From positions 1-5,013 of the forward strand of contig JAFVWD010000266.1 of assembly GCA_017501865.1 (NCBI GenBank): 5,013 bases of DNA. Reading direction: 5' to 3'. Position 1 is the stretch's first letter, and each line of letters opens with the position of its first letter. Under the pieces are notes generated by a model. It made no database searches. It saw nothing but the letters and a program-made list of their open reading frames with translations, and was not told where the DNA came from. Origin of the DNA: Clostridia bacterium (GTDB lineage Bacteria > Bacillota > Clostridia > Oscillospirales > Acutalibacteraceae). Positions 1-5,013 of the stretch are shown here, piece by piece. The position numbers and the translations under genes are program-made.

Positions 1-117
1 GAGGATGCTGTAAAAGAAGGGTTAATTGATTCCTTAGGGAGTCTTTCTGATGCTCTTGATTGTCTTTATGAAATGATAGAAGCGAATGAAAAAGATGATA
101 CAGACGATATAGAATAA
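1..117 (+). CDS. C-terminal end of a ClpP/TepA-like serine protease (5' partial)
   Basis: The window opens inside a reading frame that runs 38 codons to a TAA at 115-117. The visible residues include AVKEGLIDSLGSLSDAL followed by a short helix and an acidic tail (EKDDTDDIE). The pattern 'A-x-x-x-GLID-x-(I/L)G' followed by an amphipathic helix is typical of the C-terminal end of ClpP-fold serine proteases, including ClpP, SppA and the ClpP-like TepA. Position favours TepA: in Bacillus a TepA/YlfB-type gene sits just upstream of spoIIIE, and here ftsK/spoIIIE follows one gene later. The catalytic Ser-His-Asp residues would be upstream of the window, so activity cannot be judged. A 21-base gap with no terminator separates it from uppP, so co-transcription is likely. 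An SppA-like signal peptide peptidase is the main alternative. Confidence 0.6.
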   Translation, partial: EDAVKEGLIDSLGSLSDALDCLYEMIEANEKDDTDDIE

Positions 118-126
118 AAAATGTAC

Positions 127-133
127 GGAGGTG
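127..133 (+). promoter_or_regulatory. Ribosome binding site that sets the uppP start
   Basis: GGAGGTG lies 5 bases before the ATG at 139 and matches the 3' end of 16S rRNA very well. An in-frame ATG at 121 comes before this site and has no ribosome binding site of its own. Starting there would add six residues (MYGGEY) encoded by the binding site itself, so the start at 139 is preferred. Confidence 0.9.
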
Positions 134-138
134 AATAT

Positions 139-1023
139 ATGGATGTTTTAAAGGCTTTTTTGATGGGTGTTATTCAGGGAATAACTGAATTTTTACCTAT
201 TTCAAGTAGCGGACATCTTTCACTTTTCAGTCATTTTTTTGATTTGGATACAGAAATTTCGGGGTTGTATTCCTCGATGTTACATATAGGTACGTTGGTT
301 GCAATTCTTCTGTTTTTTTATAAAACAATTTATGAGTTGTTCATTGAATTTACTCTTTGTTTAAAGGATATCAGTAAACGCAGATTTACTTTGGATTTTA
401 AAAAAATGTCTACAACACGAAGAATGTTGTTTATGTTTGTTATATCGTGCTTACCGTTATTGCTTTTACTTCTTCCTGCGAGAGATGGTAAGAATATAAT
501 AGAAGCAGTTGAAATTTTTTCGGCTGATGACAGTGTTTTAGCTGAGGGTATTTGTTTTATTATAAACGGAGCAATATTATTATTGGCTATGATAGTCGAA
601 AAATCATTCAAGAAAAAAAGAAATATCGGCATTATTCCTGCATTTTTAATAGGAACAGCTCAAGCGGTTTCTGCTTGTTTTCCGGGAATTTCACGTTCAG
701 GTACAACGATTTCTACAGGTTTGATTTGTGGTGTCGGAAAAAAGAATATGATTATGTATTCATTTATACTGAGTATTCCTACGGTATTTGCTGCAGGATT
801 TATTGAGTTTCTGGATGCAATGAAAACACCTACTTATATACCGGTTCTGCCTCTGATTGTCGGTGTTGTTACTTCGGCAGTAGTAGGAGTGTTTTCAATA
901 AGTGTTCTGAAAAATTTATTAAAGAAAAATAAACTGAAATATTTTGGATATTATTCTCTGGTGCTTGGTGTAATTGTTACAGTAATAGGGATAGTTGAAA
1001 ACTTATTGAAACAAGGAGTGTAA
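139..1023 (+). CDS. uppP: Undecaprenyl-diphosphate phosphatase (UppP/BacA family)
   Basis: UppP is an integral membrane enzyme that dephosphorylates undecaprenyl diphosphate to the monophosphate. This recycles the lipid carrier for peptidoglycan and other wall polymers, and overproduction of the family confers bacitracin resistance. The 294-residue product is very hydrophobic, with about eight predicted membrane segments. Both family signatures are present. Motif 1 is Q13-x3-E17 followed by FLPISSSGH, with E17, S23 and H26 at the positions of E. coli E21, S27 and H30. Motif 2 is PGISRSGTT at residues 182-190, with R186 matching the catalytic arginine (E. coli R174). Q13 replaces E. coli E17, but the family consensus there allows E or Q. 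The protein is somewhat longer than the usual 270-280 residues, mainly through a hydrophilic stretch around residues 113-137. It stops 2 bases before ftsK, whose ribosome binding site (AAGGAGTG, 1013-1020) lies in its last codons. Confidence 0.95.
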   Translation: MDVLKAFLMGVIQGITEFLPISSSGHLSLFSHFFDLDTEISGLYSSMLHIGTLVAILLFFYKTIYELFIEFTLCLKDISKRRFTLDFKKMSTTRRMLFMFVISCLPLLLLLLPARDGKNIIEAVEIFSADDSVLAEGICFIINGAILLLAMIVEKSFKKKRNIGIIPAFLIGTAQAVSACFPGISRSGTTISTGLICGVGKKNMIMYSFILSIPTVFAAGFIEFLDAMKTPTYIPVLPLIVGVVTSAVVGVFSISVLKNLLKKNKLKYFGYYSLVLGVIVTVIGIVENLLKQGV

Positions 1024-1025
1024 AA

Positions 1026-3839
1026 ATGGCAGCACAAAAGAAACCCACAAAAAAGAATAATTCAACAAAGTCAAAAGCCAAAAACACTAAAAACAATAAA
1101 CCTTTTGCTGAATCAGGTAAAAAGCAAGGCATTGTTTTCGGTGTGTTCATTTTTGCTTTATTTATGGCAGCTGTCGTATTTATAGATGCAGCCGGTCCCT
1201 GGGGATATGCAAGAAATTTCTTTTTCGGCTTATTTGGCTGGAGTGCATTTTTGGTTCCCTTCTTTTTGCTTTTGGTAAGTGTAGTTGCGGCAATCGGAAA
1301 AGACTCACGCAAGTATAAATACCGCGTAGTAGAAGGTGTTGTTTTATTTACGCTTTTAATGGCTTTCATACATATTGTTTCAGTTGATGAAAAGCTTCTT
1401 TATGGCGAACAAATCAAGCATAGCTATATGGTTTTTAAATCATACAACGGACAAGGTCCGCGTTTTGGTACTGGTGTTTTCGGTGCGTTGTTTGGTGGTT
1501 TACCATTGTTATTTACCGGTGGAAATAAGCTTGCTGCCGGAATAATAACTGCCTTAATAATTTTTGCCTTGTTTATGATTTTCTCAGGAACATCAATATT
1601 AAAACTCGTGCGCTCACTTAAGACACCTGTTGAAGTTGTTGGTGATTACGCAGAGGAAAAAATTGAAAGTATGAAGGAAACTTACGAAACAGTTTCTCAG
1701 GATGTTCAGGAATTAAAAGCAAAAAATGCTGAAAAACACAGAGCAATGCGTGATCAGTCTACTCGAAAAAAACGTCTTGACATTGACATTCCTCTTGGTG
1801 AAGAGGAGAGCGAGCCCGATATGGGTCTTGATAACGTTTTTGAATCCAAAGCTTATAAAACTGTCGCAGAGCTTAACAAAACTTCGCTTAATATGAATGA
1901 TTTTCCGGATGTTGAACCTGAGGAAGAGATTCAGCTGCTTGACAGCTTCGAGGATGATTATAACGTTGAAGACTTATCATATGAAACAGGTGCTGATAAA
2001 GCAGATGAATTATTGGAAAAAGCAGTAAATGATATTTCATCAAAAAAACAAGCCGATAACAGTTTTTATTTTTCAGATGAGATTGAAGAACAATCAAATG
2101 ATATTAAGATTGATGATGAACCGATGAGTATAGCTGAGGAACTGCCCGCTGATGATGAAAATAATGATGAGGACGAAGAGTTTGTAGTACCTGAAATAAA
2201 GGAAACTGAGTTCAAATATGAGCTTCCTCCTATTGATTGTCTCGATTTGCCTAAAAATAAGGCAGGCTTTGATGACTCAAAGGACCTTGAGGATAAAGCT
2301 AACAGAATTGTTGAGACACTTGCATCCTTCGGTGTTGGTACAAAGATTGTAGATATTTGTAAAAGTCCGTCTGTTACGCGTTTTGAGCTGCAACCGAATC
2401 CCGGTGTTAAAATAAGTAAAATTACTGCACTTGCCGATGATATTGCAATGAATCTTGCAGCTTCGGGTGTGCGTATAGAAGCACCTATACCAAATAAAAA
2501 TGCAGTAGGAATTGAGGTTCCGAATTCAGAAAAAACAATGGTTTCTTTAAGAGAGATTGTTGACAGTAAAGAATATAAAAATGCAAAATCCAAATTAACG
2601 GTTGCATTAGGACGAGATATACAAGGTGTTCCGACTTGTGCAGATTTAGCAAAAATGCCTCACTTGCTTGTAGCGGGTACGACAGGTTCGGGTAAATCAG
2701 TTTGTCTTAATGCTATGATTGTGAGCTTGCTTTATAATGCAACTCCTGATGAAGTAAAGCTTATAATGATTGACCCTAAAAAGGTTGAGTTTACTGTTTA
2801 CCGTTCAATTCCGCATCTTTTGGTTCCTGTAGTTTCTAACCCAAGAAAAGCAGCAGGTGCTTTGTCGTGGGCAGTTGCAGAAATGGACAAGCGTTATGCT
2901 TTATTTGCAGAAAAAGGTGTAAGAAACCTCCAAGGCTATAATGATTATGCTGCTTCTGAAGATCTTCCTAAAATGCCTCAGATTGTTATTATTATTGATG
3001 AGCTTTCAGATTTGATGATGGCTGCTTCAAACGAGGTTGAGGATTCAATTTGTCGTCTGGCACAGAAGGCAAGAGCGGCAGGAATGCATTTGATAGTTGC
3101 TACTCAACGTCCTTCGGTTGATGTTATTACAGGTCTCATTAAAGCAAATATTCCGAGTAGAATTGCTTTTGCCGTTAAGTCGCAGATTGACTCAAGAACT
3201 ATTATTGATACTCAAGGTGCAGAAAAACTCCTTGGTAATGGTGATATGCTTTACTGTCCGGTAGGACTTTCAAAGCCTGTCAGAGTTCAGGGCTCATATC
3301 TTTCTGATGAAGAAATTGAGAGAGTTATCTCTCATGTGACTTCTCAAGGTGAAGTAAAATATGATGATACGGTTATTCAGGAGATTGAGCGTAATTCAGC
3401 ACCTAAAGAAGATAAGAAAAAATCTGCCGACGCAGGTGTTGATTCAACAGGTTATGGTGAAGACGGCGATGAGATGATTCCGAAGGCTATAGAACTCTTT
3501 ATAGAACAAGGAATGGCCTCAGGCTCACTTCTTCAGCGTAAATTGAAGTTAGGATATGCACGTGCTGCGCGTATAGTAGATGAACTTGCTGAGAAGGGTA
3601 TAGTAGGTCCTTATGAGGGAAGTAAGCCGAGAAAGGGTTTAATAACAAAAGAGCAATGGTATGAAATGCAGGCTCGCTCTGCTTCGACTCAACCAAAACA
3701 ACTCACCATTGAAGAGGTTACGCAAAAGGCGCCTGTGTTTACTGTTGAGGAGACACAACCTGAAGAAGATAATCCGGGTATGTCTGATGATTATAATTAT
3801 TTCGGTGGTGCTGTAAATACCGATGATATTGAGGAATAA
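1026..3839 (+). CDS. ftsK: DNA translocase FtsK/SpoIIIE
   Basis: This is a septum-associated, ATP-driven DNA pump that moves chromosome ends out of the closing division septum or, in spore formers, into the forespore. The 937-residue protein has the full layout. A basic N-terminal tail (1-33, rich in Lys and Asn) precedes membrane segments near 35-55, 66-90, 101-120 and 168-190, plus a hydrophobic stretch at 147-164. An acidic, low-complexity linker covers about 200-400, and the alpha/beta motor about 405-790. Walker A is GTTGSGKS (551-558), Walker B is IVIIIDEL (653-660, D658/E659), and the FtsK-typical ATQRPSVDVITG is at 692-703. The winged-helix gamma domain (about 815-875) has GYARAARIVD at 843-852, where R849 matches a DNA-contacting Arg of E. 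coli FtsK (R1300). Some 60 residues follow the gamma domain, more than in typical SpoIIIE. The membrane anchor excludes soluble SftA. Whether its role is FtsK-like or SpoIIIE-like cannot be decided from sequence. Confidence 0.97.
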   Translation: MAAQKKPTKKNNSTKSKAKNTKNNKPFAESGKKQGIVFGVFIFALFMAAVVFIDAAGPWGYARNFFFGLFGWSAFLVPFFLLLVSVVAAIGKDSRKYKYRVVEGVVLFTLLMAFIHIVSVDEKLLYGEQIKHSYMVFKSYNGQGPRFGTGVFGALFGGLPLLFTGGNKLAAGIITALIIFALFMIFSGTSILKLVRSLKTPVEVVGDYAEEKIESMKETYETVSQDVQELKAKNAEKHRAMRDQSTRKKRLDIDIPLGEEESEPDMGLDNVFESKAYKTVAELNKTSLNMNDFPDVEPEEEIQLLDSFEDDYNVEDLSYETGADKADELLEKAVNDISSKKQADNSFYFSDEIEEQSNDIKIDDEPMSIAEELPADDENNDEDEEFVVPEIKETEFKYELPPIDCLDLPKNKAGFDDSKDLEDKANRIVETLASFGVGTKIVDICKSPSVTRFELQPNPGVKISKITALADDIAMNLAASGVRIEAPIPNKNAVGIEVPNSEKTMVSLREIVDSKEYKNAKSKLTVALGRDIQGVPTCADLAKMPHLLVAGTTGSGKSVCLNAMIVSLLYNATPDEVKLIMIDPKKVEFTVYRSIPHLLVPVVSNPRKAAGALSWAVAEMDKRYALFAEKGVRNLQGYNDYAASEDLPKMPQIVIIIDELSDLMMAASNEVEDSICRLAQKARAAGMHLIVATQRPSVDVITGLIKANIPSRIAFAVKSQIDSRTIIDTQGAEKLLGNGDMLYCPVGLSKPVRVQGSYLSDEEIERVISHVTSQGEVKYDDTVIQEIERNSAPKEDKKKSADAGVDSTGYGEDGDEMIPKAIELFIEQGMASGSLLQRKLKLGYARAARIVDELAEKGIVGPYEGSKPRKGLITKEQWYEMQARSASTQPKQLTIEEVTQKAPVFTVEETQPEEDNPGMSDDYNYFGGAVNTDDIEE
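3831..3835 (+). promoter_or_regulatory. Ribosome binding site of the DUF3006 gene inside the end of ftsK
   Basis: GAGGA is formed by the last sense codons of ftsK and lies 6 bases before the ATG at 3842. A ribosome finishing ftsK would cover this site, so translation of the small gene is probably coupled to that of ftsK. Confidence 0.7.
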
Positions 3840-3841
3840 TT

Positions 3842-4087
3842 ATGGATATATTTGTTGAAAGAATTGATGGAGATTACGCACTTTGCAGATTAAACGACAG
3901 AGAAAAAAATCTGATAAAGCTGCCATTAAGAGAACTTCCGAAAGATGTAAAGGAGCTTTCTGTAGTTACCTTGAAATCTAACGGAACCTTTTTTCTGAAC
4001 GACTATGCAAAAGAGTTGCGGATGGAAAAAATTGCAAAAAAACTTAAATGTAAAAAATATATTTTTACAAATTACAGAGAATTTTAA
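3842..4087 (+). CDS. Small DUF3006-like protein
   Basis: This 81-residue protein of unknown function resembles the DUF3006 family of small Firmicute proteins. The family pattern is recognisable in order: an opening beta strand 'MDIFVERIDGDYALCRL' (family: ...R.EGdyAvve...), a loop leading to 'LPLRELPKDVKEL' (28-39), the strand 'SVVTLKSNGTFFLND' (40-54) and a charged C-terminal helix 'RMEKIAKKLK' (60-69). The family is usually close to 70 residues; the extra here is a C-terminal end, CKKYIFTNYREF, that I do not recognise. There is no signal peptide or membrane segment, so a cytoplasmic location is expected. The gene starts 2 bases after the ftsK stop and is the last gene of that operon. The fold suggests a small beta-barrel-like domain, but no biochemical role should be assigned. 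Assignment is by pattern memory, without a profile search. Confidence 0.75.
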   Translation: MDIFVERIDGDYALCRLNDREKNLIKLPLRELPKDVKELSVVTLKSNGTFFLNDYAKELRMEKIAKKLKCKKYIFTNYREF

Positions 4088-4102
4088 AAAAATCTCAAAA
4101 AA
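4086..4102 (+). promoter_or_regulatory. Phased A-tracts (possible UP element) before the rpsB promoter
   Basis: Seven A's (4086-4092) and six A's (4097-4102) have centres about 10.5 bases apart, one helical turn, and end just before the -35 box at 4106. Such tracts bend DNA and can be contacted by the RNA polymerase alpha subunit, as at strong ribosomal promoters. The first tract overlaps the stop codon of the preceding gene. The role is inferred from position and composition. Confidence 0.5.
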
Positions 4103-4105
4103 GTA

Positions 4106-4134
4106 TTGATTTTTCAATAAAGTAGTGATATACT
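4106..4134 (+). promoter_or_regulatory. Sigma-A-type promoter of rpsB with extended -10
   Basis: The -35 box TTGATT (4106-4111) and the -10 box TATACT (4129-4134) are separated by exactly 17 bases. A TG one base before the -10 box (4126-4127) makes it an extended -10. The predicted transcription start is near 4141. This gives rpsB its own promoter, independent of the ftsK operon, although no terminator separates the two. Confidence 0.85.
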
Positions 4135-4145
4135 TTCATAGCAAA

Positions 4146-4218
4146 AACTCACGCAGGGGAGATTAGAAGTGTCAGGTGCATCCCAAATGATGTGGCATTT
4201 CTGAGTTGATACCTTGCG
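4146..4218 (+). promoter_or_regulatory. Structured, pseudoknotted leader RNA of rpsB (candidate S2 autoregulatory element)
   Basis: The leader between the predicted transcription start (about 4141) and the rpsB start contains three helices that pair by hand. P1 is 4146-4151 with 4202-4207 (AACTCA/TGAGTT, 6 pairs). P2 is 4152-4158 with 4212-4218 (CGCAGGG/CCTTGCG, 7 pairs including one G-U) and crosses P1, giving a pseudoknot. P3 is a hairpin, 4166-4171 with 4196-4201 and 4177-4182 with 4189-4194, with an asymmetric internal loop (4172-4176 opposite 4195) and a six-base loop (4183-4188). P3 abuts P1 with no unpaired base on the 3' side, so they could stack. Known biology: rpsB is controlled by its own product S2 through the 5' leader in E. 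coli. Inference: this is a clostridial counterpart. I do not recognise it as a named RNA family, and it does not resemble the common metabolite riboswitches I checked by eye. Confidence 0.65.
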
Positions 4219-4230
4219 GCGGTTTAACAA

Positions 4231-4238
4231 AAAGGAGG
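4231..4238 (+). promoter_or_regulatory. Ribosome binding site that sets the rpsB start
   Basis: AAAGGAGG ends 8 bases before the ATG at 4247, a near-perfect match to the 16S rRNA 3' end at good spacing. It lies 12 bases after the last paired base of the leader pseudoknot. Folding of the leader could therefore affect ribosome access. Confidence 0.92.
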
Positions 4239-4246
4239 ACAATAAT

Positions 4247-4996
4247 ATGTCAGTAGTATCAATGAAACAACTTCTCGAAGCAGGTGTTCATTTCGGTCAC
4301 CAAACAAGAAGATGGAACCCAAAAATGGCTCAATACATCTTCACAGAAAGAAATGGTATTTACATCATCGACCTTCAGAAGACTGTTAAGAAGCTCGAAG
4401 AAGCTTACACATTCATCAACCAAATCGCACAAGACGGTGGCGAGGTTCTCTTTGTAGGTACAAAGAAACAGGCACAGGATTCTGTTAAAGAAGAAGCAGA
4501 ACGTTGCGGTATGTCATTCGTTAATGCTCGTTGGCTTGGTGGTATGCTTACAAACTTCAACACAATTCAAAGAAGAATTAAGAGACTTGCTCAGTTAAAG
4601 GCTATGGCTGAAGACGGCACTTTCGACCTTCTTCCTAAGAAAGAAGTTATTAAGCTCAACCTCGAAAGAGAAAAACTTGAAAAATTCATGGGTGGCATTA
4701 CAGAAATGAAGAAAATGCCAGCAGCAATGTTCATTGTTGACCCAAGAAAAGAAAGAATTGCAGTTCTCGAAGCAAAGAAACTCGGTATTCCGATTGTTGC
4801 TATCGTTGACACAAACTGCGATCCTGATGAAATTGATTATATAATTCCTGGTAACGACGATGCTATCCGTGCAGTAAAACTTATTGCAGGTGCTATGGCA
4901 GATGCTATTATTGCTGGTCGTCAAGGTTTACAGACAATCCCTTCTTCAGAAGCAGCAGAAGAAGTTGCTGAAGAAGTAGCAGAAGACGCTGAATAA
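4247..4996 (+). CDS. rpsB: Small ribosomal subunit protein uS2 (S2)
   Basis: S2 is a late-binding protein of the 30S subunit, located between head and body on the solvent side, and is needed for bS1 binding in bacteria that have it. The 249-residue product is the usual family length and complete. Characteristic blocks are LLEAGVHFGHQTRRWNPKM (residues 9-27), the IIDLQKT segment (40-46), LFVGTKKQA (68-76), RWLGGMLTNF (95-104) and the C-terminal signature running from MFIVDPRKE (161-169) through EAKKLGIPIVAIVDTNCDP (175-193) to IPGNDDAIRA (200-209). A short alanine/glutamate-rich acidic tail (234-249) ends the protein, as in many S2 homologues. The start at 4247 follows a strong ribosome binding site; an in-frame TTG at 4214 lies within the leader helix and is rejected. 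Codon use favours C-ending Phe, Ile, Asn and Leu (CTC, CTT) codons more than the upstream genes, consistent with high expression. The usual partner tsf would lie beyond the window. Confidence 0.99.
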   Translation: MSVVSMKQLLEAGVHFGHQTRRWNPKMAQYIFTERNGIYIIDLQKTVKKLEEAYTFINQIAQDGGEVLFVGTKKQAQDSVKEEAERCGMSFVNARWLGGMLTNFNTIQRRIKRLAQLKAMAEDGTFDLLPKKEVIKLNLEREKLEKFMGGITEMKKMPAAMFIVDPRKERIAVLEAKKLGIPIVAIVDTNCDPDEIDYIIPGNDDAIRAVKLIAGAMADAIIAGRQGLQTIPSSEAAEEVAEEVAEDAE

Positions 4997-5013
4997 TTTG
5001 AAAATATTAAATA

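Noticed and set aside
121..138. In-frame ATG upstream of uppP
   Set aside because: The six extra codons are made of the uppP ribosome binding site itself and nothing suitable precedes the ATG.
977..1369. Open frame of 130 codons on the minus strand across the uppP-ftsK junction
   Set aside because: It is antisense to the Lys-rich N-terminus and first membrane segments of FtsK and does not resemble a protein family; a shadow frame.
2066..2593. Open frame of 175 codons on the minus strand within ftsK
   Set aside because: It lies opposite well-conserved FtsK sequence, has low-complexity Ser-rich content complementary to the acidic linker codons, and has no ribosome binding site; a shadow frame.
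3591..3598. GAGAAGGG, identical to the SpoIIIE recognition octamer described in B. subtilis, within the gamma-domain coding sequence
   Set aside because: A single copy encodes a conserved Glu-Lys-Gly of the gamma domain; one hit in 5 kb is not evidence for a functional orienting site without genome-wide skew.
4049..4069. Inverted repeat TGTAAAAA-ATATA-TTTTTACA near the end of the DUF3006 gene, considered as a terminator
   Set aside because: The stem is almost all A-T, lies inside the coding sequence and has no T-run after it; too weak for an intrinsic terminator and explainable by Lys-Tyr-Ile-Phe-Thr codons in AT-rich DNA.
4214..4246. In-frame upstream TTG that would extend S2 by 11 residues
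   Set aside because: It has no ribosome binding site, lies inside the 3' strand of leader helix P2, and would translate through the strong AAAGGAGG site; S2 proteins start near the ATG at 4247.
4933..4993. GAAGAAG-type short repeats at the end of rpsB
   Set aside because: They encode the Ala/Glu-rich acidic tail common in S2 proteins and do not form a separate repeat element.
4997..5013. Trailing non-coding bases after rpsB
   Set aside because: Only 17 AT-rich bases with no hairpin or promoter; too short to assign, although tsf would commonly follow.

Overview
This 5,013-base window is AT-rich and densely coding, with every recognisable gene on the + strand. It looks like chromosomal core sequence from a low-GC Firmicute, probably a clostridial (Ruminococcaceae/Oscillospiraceae-like) bacterium. 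That rests on the AT-rich codon use, strong AGGAGG-type ribosome binding sites, a ClpP-like protease end just upstream of an FtsK/SpoIIIE gene (a neighbourhood also seen in Bacillus) and a DUF3006-type small protein. The lineage is an inference from these traits, not a database match. No mobile element, CRISPR array, tRNA or rRNA was found.

Region 1 (1-4087) reads as one tightly packed operon entering from the left. It holds the last 38 codons of a ClpP/TepA-like protein, uppP (undecaprenyl-diphosphate phosphatase, starting at 139), ftsK/spoIIIE (four-segment membrane anchor, acidic linker, DNA-pump motor and gamma DNA-reading domain) and an 81-residue DUF3006-like protein. The gaps are 21, 2 and 2 bases, and the last gene's ribosome binding site lies in the final codons of ftsK. 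The operon therefore combines lipid-carrier recycling for cell-wall synthesis with a chromosome-segregation motor at the division septum.

Region 2 (4088-4246) is the only substantial non-coding stretch. It has two phased A-tracts, a near-consensus extended -10 sigma-A-type promoter (predicted start near 4141) and a leader of about 106 bases. By hand, the leader folds into a compact pseudoknotted RNA: a 6-bp helix, a 7-bp crossing helix and an internal two-part hairpin stacked directly on the first helix. This is the most interesting item here and is a candidate autogenous control element for ribosomal protein S2.

Region 3 (4247-4996) is a complete rpsB (ribosomal protein S2, 249 residues) with codon use typical of a highly expressed gene. 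The last 17 bases are non-coding; tsf would be the usual next gene but lies outside the window.
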